A stretch of DNA of 64,000 bases from Streptomyces sp. SCSIO 75703 (GCF_036607905.1 NZ_CP144555.1:744001-808000), one strand, 5' to 3'. Shown: positions 54,747-63,302, counted from the first letter of the stretch. Translations and numbers: made by a program. The notes: generated by a model not told the origin, from the sequence alone.

Positions 54747-54917
54747 CGATCCTCCTCTATGGTGCTGATCGCGCCGGCGCCGTACACGCGGCTGGTGCAC
54801 ATGGTCGGCGCGCCGGTGCGGTACCTGTTCCGCCCGTACGTCGTCTACCGCTCGCGTGACCCGCGGCAGCTCGGTCCGCGCCCGGACCGGCGGGGCTGGG
54901 AGCGGACCGGGTCCTAG
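54743..54917 (+). pseudogene. narI relic (nitrate reductase gamma)
   Basis: The GTG start overlapping narJ is kept (VTILLYG), but the sequence then jumps, with a frame change, to the narI 3' end starting near 54759: [20 protein letters not shown], then [19 protein letters not shown] and stop at 54917. Roughly 170-180 codons carrying the haem-binding helices are missing. Only a 52-residue C-terminal peptide remains open. Confidence 0.8.
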
Positions 54918-54955
54918 CCGGTCCGCTCCCTCCCCCGCCGGCGGGCCGGCGGCGC

Positions 54956-55381
54956 TCAGGCGAGCTTCGCCGACAGGGTGATGGTGGTGCCGGTCAGGGC
55001 GGCGCTGACGGGGCAGTTCTTCTTGGCGTCCTCGGCGGCGGCGACGAACGCGTCGTTGTCGATGCCGGGGACGGTGCCCTCGACGGTGAGGTGGATGCCG
55101 GTGATGCCCTCACCGGGCTGGAAGCTCACGTCGGCCGAGGTGACGAGCTTGGTGGGCGGGGTGCCGGCGCCGGCCAGACCGTGCGACAGCGCCATCGAGA
55201 AGCAGCTGGAGTGGGCGGCGGCGATCAGCTCCTCCGGGCTGGTCTTCCCGTTCGCCTGCTCGGCGCGCGAGGGCCACGACACCGGCTGCTGGCCGATGCC
55301 GGAGGAGTCGAAGGTGACGACGCCGTTGCCCTCCAGCAGGTTGCCTTCCCAGACGGTGTGTGCGGAGCGCGTGGTTGCCAC
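54956..55381 (-). CDS. OsmC/Ohr-family peroxiredoxin
   Basis: A 141-residue OsmC-type organic hydroperoxide reductase with the two reactive cysteines: Cys60 (AAHSSCFSMALSH) and Cys123 (KKNCPVSAAL). It reduces organic peroxides as a thiol-dependent dimer. A GTG start at 55381 has an AAAGGAA site. No OhrR-type regulator is adjacent. Confidence 0.93.
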   Translation of the reverse strand: MATTRSAHTVWEGNLLEGNGVVTFDSSGIGQQPVSWPSRAEQANGKTSPEELIAAAHSSCFSMALSHGLAGAGTPPTKLVTSADVSFQPGEGITGIHLTVEGTVPGIDNDAFVAAAEDAKKNCPVSAALTGTTITLSAKLA

Positions 55382-55514
55382 GGCGGATTCCTTTCGCTTT
55401 CGGGCGGTGTGCGGGTGGGGACCCGGGGCCGGGTTCCCGCACCCATCCGATCACACTCCGGCCCGGCGCACCCGCAGGACCGCTCCGCCGCCCTCTGAAC
55501 GCGGCGGCGCGGAC

Positions 55515-55595
55515 GGCGGGTTCGGCTGGTCCGGCGGGTTCGGCTGGTCCGGCGGGTCCGGCGGGTCCGGCGGGTCCGGCTGGTCCGGCTGGTCC
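55515..55595. repeat. Nine 9-bp tandem repeats after the phosphodiesterase gene
   Basis: GGCGGGTCC/GGCTGGTCC-type units are repeated nine times immediately beyond the stop (55600-55602) of the minus-strand phosphodiesterase. On the minus strand, in a frame shifted from that gene, they read as a (D/N)-(P/Q)-P repeat. The three-codon period suggests this was once a coding Pro-rich tail. Confidence 0.9.
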
Positions 55596-55599
55596 GGTG

Positions 55600-57825
55600 T
55601 CAGCTCGGGTGGTCGTCCGGCACCGGTGCCTCCCGGACGGCGGCCTCCGACGCGGCGGTCTCCCGGACGGCGGCCTCCGGCCCCCCGGCCTCCGGCACGG
55701 CGGCCGGGGCGCCGCCGCCCGGGGGCGTGCGGGGCAGGTCCGCCTCGCGCAGCCAGCGGCGCAGCACCCGGTGGACCTGTTCGGCGCCGACGATCCCCGC
55801 CCCGTCCGCCCGCGCGTCCCGCGGGCCGGGGGCGTCGGCGCCGTCGGGGCCGTCCGGGGTCCGCGCGGTGGGCGCCGACAGGGTCAGCGGGGAGAGCAGG
55901 AAGGCCCGCGACTGGGCGCCGCCGAGCCCGCCGTGCGAGCCGATCTGCTCCTCGAAGGCCAGCACCTCGCCGTCGGCCGGATCGTGGATGGAGTTGACCA
56001 TGATGTCGGCGGTGTTCGGGAAGGAGTGGGTGCGGCGCACCGCGTCGGCGGCGCCGGGACCGAACGGCGCGAGGGGGCCCGGCTCCTCGTCCAGCCGGTC
56101 CAGCGGCACCCGCGCCCCGCGCGCCCCGAGCACCACCCCGCCGTGCTCCTCGCTGCGCACCAGCAGGAAGCCGATGCCCGGGTGGTTGGCGAGGGTCGGC
56201 AGCAGCGCCGGGTACCGGGCGTGGATCTCCTCCTCGCTCATCCGGTGCGGCACGGCCGGGAAGGAGACCAGGCCCAGGTTGCCGGAGGCCAGTACGACCG
56301 GCTCCGAACGGCGGCCCTCCGGGCGGTAGCGTTCCTCGCCCTCCTCGACCGGCCGGTGCAGCGCGGCCCGGACGGCGGCCCGCGCCTCGGCGCCGCTGCG
56401 GGTGCGCCGGGCCCGGCGCGGCACGGGCAGTCCGCAGCCGGCCCGCACCAGGTCGCCGAGGGTCAGCCCGTAGCGGGAGCGGAAGGTTTCGCCGGGGCTC
56501 TGGCCGTGGTCGGACAGGAGCACGATCCGGTAGCGCCGCGGGGCGTGTTCGGCGACCTTCTCGATCAGCGCGACGGCCCGGTCGAGCCGCTGGAGGACCT
56601 TGGCCGCGTCCCGGCTGCGCGGCCCGGAGTGGTGGGCCACCTCGTCGTAGGCCACCAGGTCGGCGTAGACCGCGGTGCGGCCGGCGAGCAGGTCGCCCAT
56701 GACCGCGGCGACGACGACGTCCCGTTCGACGACGGTGGCGAAGGCCCGGATGAAGGGGTAGAGGCCGCCGCGCGAGACGCGGGGGCGCTCCTCGCGCAGC
56801 CGGGCGCGGAGCGACTGGGTGATCTCCCGGCCCACCTCGGCGACGAAGGACAGGGCGGTGCGGACGGCGTTGGCCGGGTCGGAGAAGTAGGCGAAGTAGC
56901 CGGCCCGGGAGCGGGTCTCGCGGCTGCGCCGGCGGGCCGCGATGGAGAGCACGAGGGCCTGCTCGTCGGCGCCGCCGCCGAACAGGTTGCCCCGGCTGGC
57001 GCCGTCGGTGTGCAGCAGCCCGGGGTGGCCCGCGTACCGGGCGGCGCGGCGCTGGAGTTCGGCGGCGCTGGACGGCCGGTTGCAGACCATCACCTCGCCG
57101 CTGTGCTTCTCGTACCAGCGGAAGGCGGGCACGTCGTGGTTGCTGCCGTGCAGGATGCCGAGCTGGCTCGCGCCGGTCTGGCTGGACCAGTCGGTGCGCC
57201 AGAGGTCGAGGCGGTGGGAGGCGGGCGCGCCGTCCCGGCCCAGCCAGCGGGCCAGGGTCGGCATCAGGCCCCGCTCGACCGCGTCGGTGAGCACGTCGTG
57301 GCCGACCCCGTCGAGCTGGAGGAAGACCGTGCCCGGACCGGCGGGAGCGGGCCGGCGGGCCCGGCGGCGGCGCCGGTCGGCGAGGCGGTAGAGCCGGCGC
57401 CGGTAGGCGTCGTCGTCGCGCACGGCGAGGGCGCCGCCGGTCGCGGAGGCGACCGCGGACATCACCGCGGCCACCACCACCGCGGTCTCCGGGGCGACCC
57501 CGCCGCGCGCGGCCGGGTTCACGTGCAGCGCGAGCAGCAGCAGGCCGCCGTTGAGGAAGAAGACCAGCAGCGCGAGGACGAGCGCCGGCACCAGGAGCAG
57601 CAGCCGCACCAGCAAGGGCCACACCAGCGCCGAGAGCACGCCGAAGGCCCCGGCGCCGAAGGCGGCGGTCACCGCGATCTGGGTCGCGCTGTCGCCGTCG
57701 GCGGACTGGAGCCGGAAGTCCGGCAGGATGCCGGCGAGCACGAGCATGGTCACGGTGGAGACGGCCCACACCGTGACACTCCGCCCGATCTGGCTGGCGG
57801 CCCGGCGCCAACGCGCTCCACCCAT
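55600..57825 (-). CDS. Membrane-anchored phosphodiesterase (alkaline phosphatase fold) with holin-like helices
   Basis: A 741-residue protein. Residues ~10-140 contain four hydrophobic helices of the phage-holin-IV-like type (WAVSTVTMLVLAGILPDF, LVWPLLVRLLLLVPALVLAL). From ~165 there is an alkaline-phosphatase-superfamily catalytic domain: VFLQLDGVGHDVLTDAVERG (first metal Asp), SSQTGASQLGILHGSNHDVP (nucleophile Thr/Ser region), YADLVAYDEVAHHSGPRS and VLLSDHGQSPGETF (metal Asp/His). The C-terminal ~80 residues are Ala/Glu/Gly/Pro-rich. It probably hydrolyses a phosphodiester or phosphoglycerol-type substrate at the outer face of the membrane. ATG 57825 is used. Confidence 0.85.
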   Translation of the reverse strand: MGGARWRRAASQIGRSVTVWAVSTVTMLVLAGILPDFRLQSADGDSATQIAVTAAFGAGAFGVLSALVWPLLVRLLLLVPALVLALLVFFLNGGLLLLALHVNPAARGGVAPETAVVVAAVMSAVASATGGALAVRDDDAYRRRLYRLADRRRRRARRPAPAGPGTVFLQLDGVGHDVLTDAVERGLMPTLARWLGRDGAPASHRLDLWRTDWSSQTGASQLGILHGSNHDVPAFRWYEKHSGEVMVCNRPSSAAELQRRAARYAGHPGLLHTDGASRGNLFGGGADEQALVLSIAARRRSRETRSRAGYFAYFSDPANAVRTALSFVAEVGREITQSLRARLREERPRVSRGGLYPFIRAFATVVERDVVVAAVMGDLLAGRTAVYADLVAYDEVAHHSGPRSRDAAKVLQRLDRAVALIEKVAEHAPRRYRIVLLSDHGQSPGETFRSRYGLTLGDLVRAGCGLPVPRRARRTRSGAEARAAVRAALHRPVEEGEERYRPEGRRSEPVVLASGNLGLVSFPAVPHRMSEEEIHARYPALLPTLANHPGIGFLLVRSEEHGGVVLGARGARVPLDRLDEEPGPLAPFGPGAADAVRRTHSFPNTADIMVNSIHDPADGEVLAFEEQIGSHGGLGGAQSRAFLLSPLTLSAPTARTPDGPDGADAPGPRDARADGAGIVGAEQVHRVLRRWLREADLPRTPPGGGAPAAVPEAGGPEAAVRETAASEAAVREAPVPDDHPS

Positions 57826-57981
57826 CGCTGCGCACACCTCACGTCCCGGCCCGTGGTCGGCTCGGGCCCTCACCACCCTGTCACAACGCCCCGGTGTGCC
57901 CGTTTGTCCCCCTGGGTCCGGTCCCTCCCCCGCCCGCCCGGTCCCCTCCGGTCGGGCCCCGCGGTACCCGCGCGCTCCCGG

Positions 57982-58383
57982 TCAGCGGCCGTCGTACCCG
58001 GCCGTCGGCATGGACAGCCTGCGGTGCACGCACGCCTTCATCCGGGCGTCGTAGGCCGGTTCCGCGCGGCCGACGGTCTCGACGCGGACCCCGCGCCGCG
58101 CGCACTCGGCGGTGAACTCCGCCACCGAGGAGAGCGCGCACTCCAGGACGCGCAGGCTCGGCGCCACGAACAGGTCACGGCCGGGCCGGACGCCGTCCCA
58201 CAGCGCGTCGTGGTCGATGCGCAGCGAGCAGACCAGCAGCTCGCGGGCGACGGCCAGGCCGCGTTCGGCGGCCCAGCGCGCGCACATGGCGTGCTGGCTG
58301 CGGGAATCGACCAGGAAGGGGTCGTCCTCCAGCCGCTCCAGCGGTGTCAGACTCGCGATCGCCGTCACCCGCAGCGGGCTCAT
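57982..58383 (-). CDS. Conserved hypothetical protein, 133 residues
   Basis: I do not recognise a family. It is soluble, with three regions of note: TPLERLEDDPFLVDSRSQHA, ERGLAVARELLVCSLRIDHD and VAPSLRVLECALSSVAEFTA. The last third (RRGVRVETVGRAEPAYDARM) resembles the end of small resolvase-like or ParB-like alpha/beta folds, only loosely. The start has a strong GGAGGTGAAGGGGG leader. It lies between the phosphodiesterase gene (same strand) and a divergent metallo-hydrolase gene. Confidence 0.7.
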   Translation of the reverse strand: MSPLRVTAIASLTPLERLEDDPFLVDSRSQHAMCARWAAERGLAVARELLVCSLRIDHDALWDGVRPGRDLFVAPSLRVLECALSSVAEFTAECARRGVRVETVGRAEPAYDARMKACVHRRLSMPTAGYDGR

Positions 58384-58464
58384 GGTCCCCCTTCACCTCC
58401 CGTTTCGCCGCCGACCCTACTCCTGGACGTACGCTTCGGGGAGTCGCGCGAAGGAGGCAACGGG

Positions 58465-59238
58465 GTGCCGGTGGAGGTCACCTGGTGGGGTCACGCCACC
58501 TGCACGGTAGAGGACTCGGACACACGTGTGATCACCGATCCCCTCTTCGCCCGCAGGCTGGCCCACCTGCGACGCAGACGCGGCGAGGTACCGCCGGCGG
58601 AGGCCCGGCGGGCCGATGTGGCGGTCGTGTCGCACCTGCACGCCGACCATCTGCACGTGCCGTCGCTGGCGCTGCTCGCGCCGGGCACGCGCCTCCTCGT
58701 GCCCCGGGGCGCGCCGCAGGCGGTGCCGGGGCTGCGCCGGCTCGGTCATCTGCACCTGCGCGAGATGGCGCCGGGCGACGAGGACACCATCGGTGACCTG
58801 CGGGTACGTGCCGTGCCGGCCCGGCATGACGGGCGGCGGCTGCCGCTCGGGCGGCATCGCGCGCCCGCGCTCGGCTATGTGATCGAGGGCGAGGCGCGCA
58901 CGTACTTCGCGGGGGACACCGGTCTCTTCGAGGGCATGGAGGAGGAGGTCGGGCCGGTCGACGCGGCGCTGTTGCCGGTGGGCGGCTGGGGCCCGTACCT
59001 CGGCCAGGGCCACCTGGACGCGGGCCGGGCTGCCGAGGCGGTGGCGCGGCTGGCGCCGCGCAGCGCGGTCCCGGTGCACTACGGCACGTTCTGGCCCATC
59101 GGTCTCGACGCCGTGCGCCCCCACGAGTTCCATACGCCGGGTGACGAGTTCGTGCGCCTGTCGGCGCGGCGCGCGCCGGGTGTGGCGGTGCACCGGCTGG
59201 GGCACGGCGAGAGCACACGGGTGGAGGTCCCGCGGTGA
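58465..59238 (+). CDS. Metallo-beta-lactamase-fold hydrolase (UlaG-like) 1
   Basis: A 257-residue MBL-fold enzyme with the zinc motif VVSHLHADHLHVPSL (HxHxDH), a late metal Asp in RTYFAGDTGLFEG and a final His in AVPVHYGTFWP. The opening VTWWGHATCTVE is the UlaG/RNase-Z-like lead strand. GTG 58465 follows AAGGAGG by seven bases. The stop overlaps the GTG of the DedA gene, so the two are one operon. Substrate unknown; related enzymes cleave N-acyl-phosphatidylethanolamines or lactones. Confidence 0.9.
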   Translation: MPVEVTWWGHATCTVEDSDTRVITDPLFARRLAHLRRRRGEVPPAEARRADVAVVSHLHADHLHVPSLALLAPGTRLLVPRGAPQAVPGLRRLGHLHLREMAPGDEDTIGDLRVRAVPARHDGRRLPLGRHRAPALGYVIEGEARTYFAGDTGLFEGMEEEVGPVDAALLPVGGWGPYLGQGHLDAGRAAEAVARLAPRSAVPVHYGTFWPIGLDAVRPHEFHTPGDEFVRLSARRAPGVAVHRLGHGESTRVEVPR

Positions 59239-59861
59239 GCTGGCTGGGCGTGCCCGCGAGCATCCCGCCCGAACCGACCCAGCAGGCCCTCGGCTATCCC
59301 TCGCTGTTCCTGCTGGTGCTGATCGGCGCGCTGGTGCCCGTGGTGCCCACGGGCGCGCTGGTCAGTTCGGCGGCGGTGGTGGCAGTGCACCAGACGGCGC
59401 CCTTCGCGCTGGCGGTGGTCTTCGTGACGGCGTCGCTGGCCGCCTTCCTCGGGGACCTGGCGCTGTACTGGCTGGGGCGGCGCGGGGTCGGCTCGCGGAA
59501 CGGCTCGCGCTGGCTGGAGGCGATACGGGCGCGGGCGCCGGAGGACCGGCTGGCGCAGGCGCGGGAGAAGCTCGCCGCGCACGGGGTGGGCGTGCTGGTG
59601 CTCTCCCGGCTGGTGCCGGGAGGGCGGATCCCGGTGATGCTGGCGTGCCTGCTGGCCGGGTGGCCGCTGCGGCGCTTCGCCCGGGGGAACCTCCCGGCGT
59701 GCCTGGCGTGGGCGGTGACGTACCAGCTCATCGGCATTCTGAGCGGGTCGCTGTTCGGGAAGCCCTGGGAGGGGGTGGCCGCGGCGGTCGGGCTGGCCGT
59801 GGTGGTCGGCGCGGCGCCGGGTGTGTGGCGGCGGCTGCGGAAGCCGGCGAAGGCGTCGTAG
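59235..59861 (+). CDS. DedA-family membrane protein
   Basis: A 208-residue DedA/SNARE-associated (VTT-domain) membrane protein with about five helices. Key parts are FLGDLALYWLGRRGVGSRNG, the conserved Arg segment VLSRLVPGGRIPVMLACLLA and FARGNLPACLAWAVTYQLIG. DedA proteins are lipid scramblases/flippases needed for envelope homeostasis. The GTG start overlaps the stop of the hydrolase gene, hinting that the hydrolase substrate is also a lipid (inference). Confidence 0.9.
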   Translation: MSWLGVPASIPPEPTQQALGYPSLFLLVLIGALVPVVPTGALVSSAAVVAVHQTAPFALAVVFVTASLAAFLGDLALYWLGRRGVGSRNGSRWLEAIRARAPEDRLAQAREKLAAHGVGVLVLSRLVPGGRIPVMLACLLAGWPLRRFARGNLPACLAWAVTYQLIGILSGSLFGKPWEGVAAAVGLAVVVGAAPGVWRRLRKPAKAS

Positions 59862-60000
59862 GCCGCCGCGGGCCCGACCGCCGGGGCCGGCACGGGACGG
59901 CCGGGCGCGCGGCCTCGGCTCCTGGGGCGGGACAGCGAGGGTGGTGTGGGGGCGCGAGGGCACCGGGGGTGGTGCGGGGGCCCCGGGGCGCGGGCGCGCG

Positions 60001-61047
60001 CTACTTGAGTACGCGGGAGGCGCCGATGGGGAGGTCCCACAGGTCCTCGCGGGGCAGCCCGGCTGCCTCCCAGGCGGCCCGCACGCGCACGAGCGGTTCC
60101 AGGACCGGTTCCGCGGAGAGGACGAACGTGCCCCAGTGCATCGGTGCCATCCGGCGGGCCCCGACGTCCCGGGCGGCGCGGACCGCCTCCTCCGGGTCGC
60201 AGTGCACGTCGCGCAGCCACCAGCGGGGGTCGTAGGCGCCGATGGGCAGGAGCGCGAGGTCGATGCCGGGGTAGCGGCGGCCGATGCGCCCGAACCAGTG
60301 GCCGTACCCGGTGTCGCCGGCGAAGTAGACGCGGTGGCCGTCGGGCGCGGTGAGGACCCAGCCGCCCCACAGGGTGCGGCAGGTGTCGGTGAGGCCGCGC
60401 TTGGACCAGTGGTGGGCGGGCACGAAGTCGAACCGGACCCCGCCGAGCGCCGCCGCCTCCCACCAGTCCAGCTCGGTGACGCGGGTGAAGCGGCGGCGGC
60501 GGAACCAGCGGCCGAGTCCGGCCGGCGCGAACACCGGCGTGTCGCGGGGCAGCCGGCGCAGGGTGGGCGCGTCCAGGTGGTCGTAGTGGTTGTGGCTGAT
60601 GACGACGGCGTCGACGCGCGGCAGGGCCTGCCAGGCGACGCCGACGGGGGTGACGCGGGCGGGGGTGCCGAGGATACGCCGGGACCACACGGGGTCGGTG
60701 AGCACGGTGAGCCCGCCTATGCGCACCACCCAGCTCGCGTGCCCGGCCCAGGTGACGGCGAGGGCGCGGGTGCCGACGCGGGGCAGCGGCCCGGGTTCGT
60801 ACGGCAGCCGGGGGATGTCGGCGAGCCCTTCGGCGCCGGGTCTGACCGCGCCCTCGCGGGCGAACCGGGCGAAGGCCCGCAGTCCCGGCAGCGGCGCGGT
60901 GAGCCGGTCGTGGAAGGCCCGGGGCCACACCCGGCGTTCGGCCGGCGGCCGGGGCTCGGCGAGCGGCGGAAAGGGGGCGGGGGGGCCGGCCGCGCCCTCG
61001 GGGGCGGGCAGGGCACCGCTCGGGGCCGGCCGGGACTGCTGCGTCAT
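60001..61047 (-). CDS. Metallo-beta-lactamase-fold hydrolase 2 (NAPE-PLD-like)
   Basis: A 348-residue MBL-fold enzyme. After a ~75-residue head, the lead strand VTWAGHASWVVRIGGLTVLT is followed by the zinc motif VVISHNHYDHLDAPTLRRL, FDFVPAHHWSKRG, HRVYFAGDTGYGHWFGRIG and a final His in MAPMHWGTFVLSAEP. This is the N-acyl-phosphatidylethanolamine-phospholipase-D-like branch. ATG 61047 overlaps the stop of the aminotransferase-like gene (ATGA), so the two are translationally coupled and probably functionally linked. It converges on the DedA gene. Confidence 0.9.
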   Translation of the reverse strand: MTQQSRPAPSGALPAPEGAAGPPAPFPPLAEPRPPAERRVWPRAFHDRLTAPLPGLRAFARFAREGAVRPGAEGLADIPRLPYEPGPLPRVGTRALAVTWAGHASWVVRIGGLTVLTDPVWSRRILGTPARVTPVGVAWQALPRVDAVVISHNHYDHLDAPTLRRLPRDTPVFAPAGLGRWFRRRRFTRVTELDWWEAAALGGVRFDFVPAHHWSKRGLTDTCRTLWGGWVLTAPDGHRVYFAGDTGYGHWFGRIGRRYPGIDLALLPIGAYDPRWWLRDVHCDPEEAVRAARDVGARRMAPMHWGTFVLSAEPVLEPLVRVRAAWEAAGLPREDLWDLPIGASRVLK

Positions 61048-62288
61048 CGGAGGGGCTCCCATCGCCGAGCGTCGCGGAGATCGTCGAAGACCGACTGCAC
61101 GGCGGTCAACGCGTCGTGCACGTGGGGCAGTTCCAGGGGGTCGGGCGCGGTGAGGCACCGGGCGCGCAGCGCGTCGGTGGCGCCGGTGAGCGGTCCGGTG
61201 GACAGGCGCACGCGCAGGGCCGGCAGGTCGTCGCCGAAGCGGTGGCCGCCCGGGGCGGGCATGCCCAGCCGTGCGGTGAGGTGGTCCTCCAGTTCCTGCG
61301 CGTCGCCGACGCCCCGGGCGGCGAGCGCGTCGCGCAGCGGGGCGAGGTCGGCGTAGAGCTGGCGGCCGGCCTGCGGGGGCCGGGCGGTGGCGCCCGCGCC
61401 GGTGACCGCGGTGTGCAGGGCGGCGGCGAGGCGCGCGTGCAGGCGTACGGCGGCGGACCGGCGGGCGGTCACCGCCTCGGGTTCGGCGAGGACGTACCCG
61501 GCCGCGGCGGCGACGGGCGGGGCGAGGCGGGCGCCGAGCGCGGTGAGCACGTCCAGCACGCGCGCGTGCAGCCGTCTTCCGCCCGGCGTGTCGGGGAGGC
61601 GGGCGACGGCGGCGGGCCAGCCGGCGGGGAGCAGCGCGCCGGCCAGGTCGGTGACGACGGTGACCGCCTCGGGGAGCATCTCGGTGGGGCTGAGCAGCAC
61701 CGTGGCGCGCGGGTCGTGCAGGGTGTCGCGCCAGGTCTCGTCGCTGACCACGTGCAGTCCCGCGTCCGCGGCGGCGAGGGCGGCCTCGTGGAGCAGGTCG
61801 GGCGGGGCGACGGTGCCGGTGGGGTCGTCGGCCACCGAGAGGACCAGCAGACGGGGGTCGCCGCCCTCGGCGCGGACGCGGCGCACGGTCTCCAGGAGGG
61901 CGAAGGGGTCGGGGAGGCCCCCGGACTCGGCCGGCGTCGGCACGTGGAAGACGGGCCGGCCCAGCAGCCGCGCGTACGGGGCCCACCAGGCGGCGCAGGG
62001 GCGGGGCACCAGGACGTCGCCGCCGAGCGCGGCGGTCAGCGCGACGAGCAGGGCGTTGGCGCCGGGCGCGGCGGCGACGCGGCCGGTCCCGGCGGGCAGC
62101 CCGCGCCGTTCCCAGTAGCCGTGGGCCGCGTCGAGGAGCACGGGGGCGCCGCCGACGGGCTCGTCCTCGCCCCGGCCCGCGGCGGCGGCGAGGACGGCGG
62201 CGGCCTCGGGCAGCACGGGGAGTCCGTCGCAGGGGGGCGGCGGACCGTAGCGGACGGGGCCGTGCCCCTCGGGGTCCGTCCGCCGCAT
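61044..62288 (-). CDS. Aminotransferase class I/II-fold protein lacking any lysine
   Basis: A 414-residue protein with recognisable fold-type I aminotransferase landmarks: VAAAPGANALLVALTAALGG, LSVADDPTGTVAPPDLLHEA (the NPTG position reads DPTG), LHVVSDETWRDTLHDP (PLP-ring Asp) and LRVRLSTGPLTGA near the end (carboxylate-Arg position). At the Schiff-base position the sequence is VVTDLAGALLPAGWPAA, where Lys would be expected. The complete translation contains no lysine at all, so it cannot form an internal PLP aldimine. ATG 62288 has a GGAGG site five bases away. It is coupled to MBL hydrolase 2. Confidence 0.8.
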   Translation of the reverse strand: MRRTDPEGHGPVRYGPPPPCDGLPVLPEAAAVLAAAAGRGEDEPVGGAPVLLDAAHGYWERRGLPAGTGRVAAAPGANALLVALTAALGGDVLVPRPCAAWWAPYARLLGRPVFHVPTPAESGGLPDPFALLETVRRVRAEGGDPRLLVLSVADDPTGTVAPPDLLHEAALAAADAGLHVVSDETWRDTLHDPRATVLLSPTEMLPEAVTVVTDLAGALLPAGWPAAVARLPDTPGGRRLHARVLDVLTALGARLAPPVAAAAGYVLAEPEAVTARRSAAVRLHARLAAALHTAVTGAGATARPPQAGRQLYADLAPLRDALAARGVGDAQELEDHLTARLGMPAPGGHRFGDDLPALRVRLSTGPLTGATDALRARCLTAPDPLELPHVHDALTAVQSVFDDLRDARRWEPLR

Positions 62289-62441
62289 GCGTACCTCCAC
62301 ACCGTCCGTGGTGCCCTGACCCGGCGCCGTCCGGCGGTGATCGGGGTGGTGATCGAGGCGCCGGCCGTGTTCCGGGTACCCACCGTGCCGCGCCCTCATG
62401 GCCGCGCTCCGCTTCGCGTGGGTCACAGCGCCCGCTCCGGC

Positions 62442-63302
62442 TCAGTGCTCCCCGCCGCCCCGGCGCGGGCGCAGCCGGTGCGCGGCGCCGCCGAGCGCGC
62501 CCGCGATCAGCACTCCCCCGGCGGCGAGGGCGGGTACGGAGCCCTCGAAGGCGCCGCCCTGTCCGGCGCGGACGCCGTGTTCCGGGCCGGCCGTGGCACA
62601 GGAGCCGTCCGGGGCGGCTCCGCCGGACCTGCCGTGCGGGGCGGGGGTGGCGTGGGACTGGCCGTGCGGGGCGGTGGGGCAGGGCGGTTCCGGGGTGCCG
62701 CAGGGCTCGCCGGGGGTGGGGTGCGCGGGGCAGGTGGGGCGGGTGGTGCCCTGGGGCAGGGTGGAGGTGGCGCTCCAGGGGGCGTCCTCGGGTTCGGTGC
62801 CCCAGGCGTCGTCGCCGGGTACGGGCGGGCAACCGCCGTCGGCCGCCCGGTCGGGGCCGGGGGCGCCGGGGGTGAGGAGGCCGTCGTTCTCGTCGTCGTC
62901 GGCGGGCAGTCCGTAGGCGTCGCAGGCTCGGGCGTCCGGGGCGCCGGTGTCCGGGTCGGGCGCGGCGGTGTCAGCGGCCCCGGGGCCGGCCGCGGTGCCG
63001 GCGGCGAGGGCGCGGGGGGTGCCGGCGCGGGCGGGGGCGGCGCCGTCCGCGCCGGGGAGCGTGCGCCAGGCGGCGGGGTCCTCGCCGGGTGCGGGCGGAT
63101 CGGCGTCGGGGATCGCGGGGACCGGTGCGCAGGGCAGCGGGTCGGTGGCGGCCGGGCCGGGGACGGCGGCGTCGGCCTGGTGCGCGGAAGGGCCCGTGTC
63201 CGCCGGCGCGGTGCCCGCGAAGACGCCGAGGGCGGCGCCGGCAAGCAGGGTGGTGACGAGGGCGCGGGCGGTGCCGCGCGCGGGTCCGGCGGTGCGGCGC
63301 AT
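62442..63302 (-). CDS. Secreted Pro/Ala/Cys-rich protein with C-terminal membrane anchor
   Basis: I do not recognise a family. The 286-residue protein has a signal peptide (ARALVTTLLAGAALGVFAGT), a long disordered Ala/Pro/Asp/Gly/Thr region with about eight scattered cysteines (e.g. PLPCAPVPAIPDADPPAPGE, RPTCPAHPTPGEPCGTPEPP), and a C-terminal helix VPALAAGGVLIAGALGGAAH followed by Arg-rich residues. That end has the layout of a wall or membrane anchor, but there is no LPxTG motif. It is probably a surface-exposed stalk protein. Other frames here are also open because of GC content; the signal and anchor support this one. Confidence 0.6.
   Translation of the reverse strand: MRRTAGPARGTARALVTTLLAGAALGVFAGTAPADTGPSAHQADAAVPGPAATDPLPCAPVPAIPDADPPAPGEDPAAWRTLPGADGAAPARAGTPRALAAGTAAGPGAADTAAPDPDTGAPDARACDAYGLPADDDENDGLLTPGAPGPDRAADGGCPPVPGDDAWGTEPEDAPWSATSTLPQGTTRPTCPAHPTPGEPCGTPEPPCPTAPHGQSHATPAPHGRSGGAAPDGSCATAGPEHGVRAGQGGAFEGSVPALAAGGVLIAGALGGAAHRLRPRRGGGEH

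Noticed and set aside
53612..54859. A single 415-residue protein joining the narG start to downstream sequence
   Set aside because: After residue ~140 it reads narH and narJ DNA in a wrong frame, while narJ itself is intact in another frame. It is a relic, not a fusion protein.
55360..59238. A 1,292-codon open frame on the plus strand
   Set aside because: Its last 257 codons are the real MBL hydrolase (start 58465). The rest is antisense to the phosphodiesterase and OsmC genes and shows no domain.
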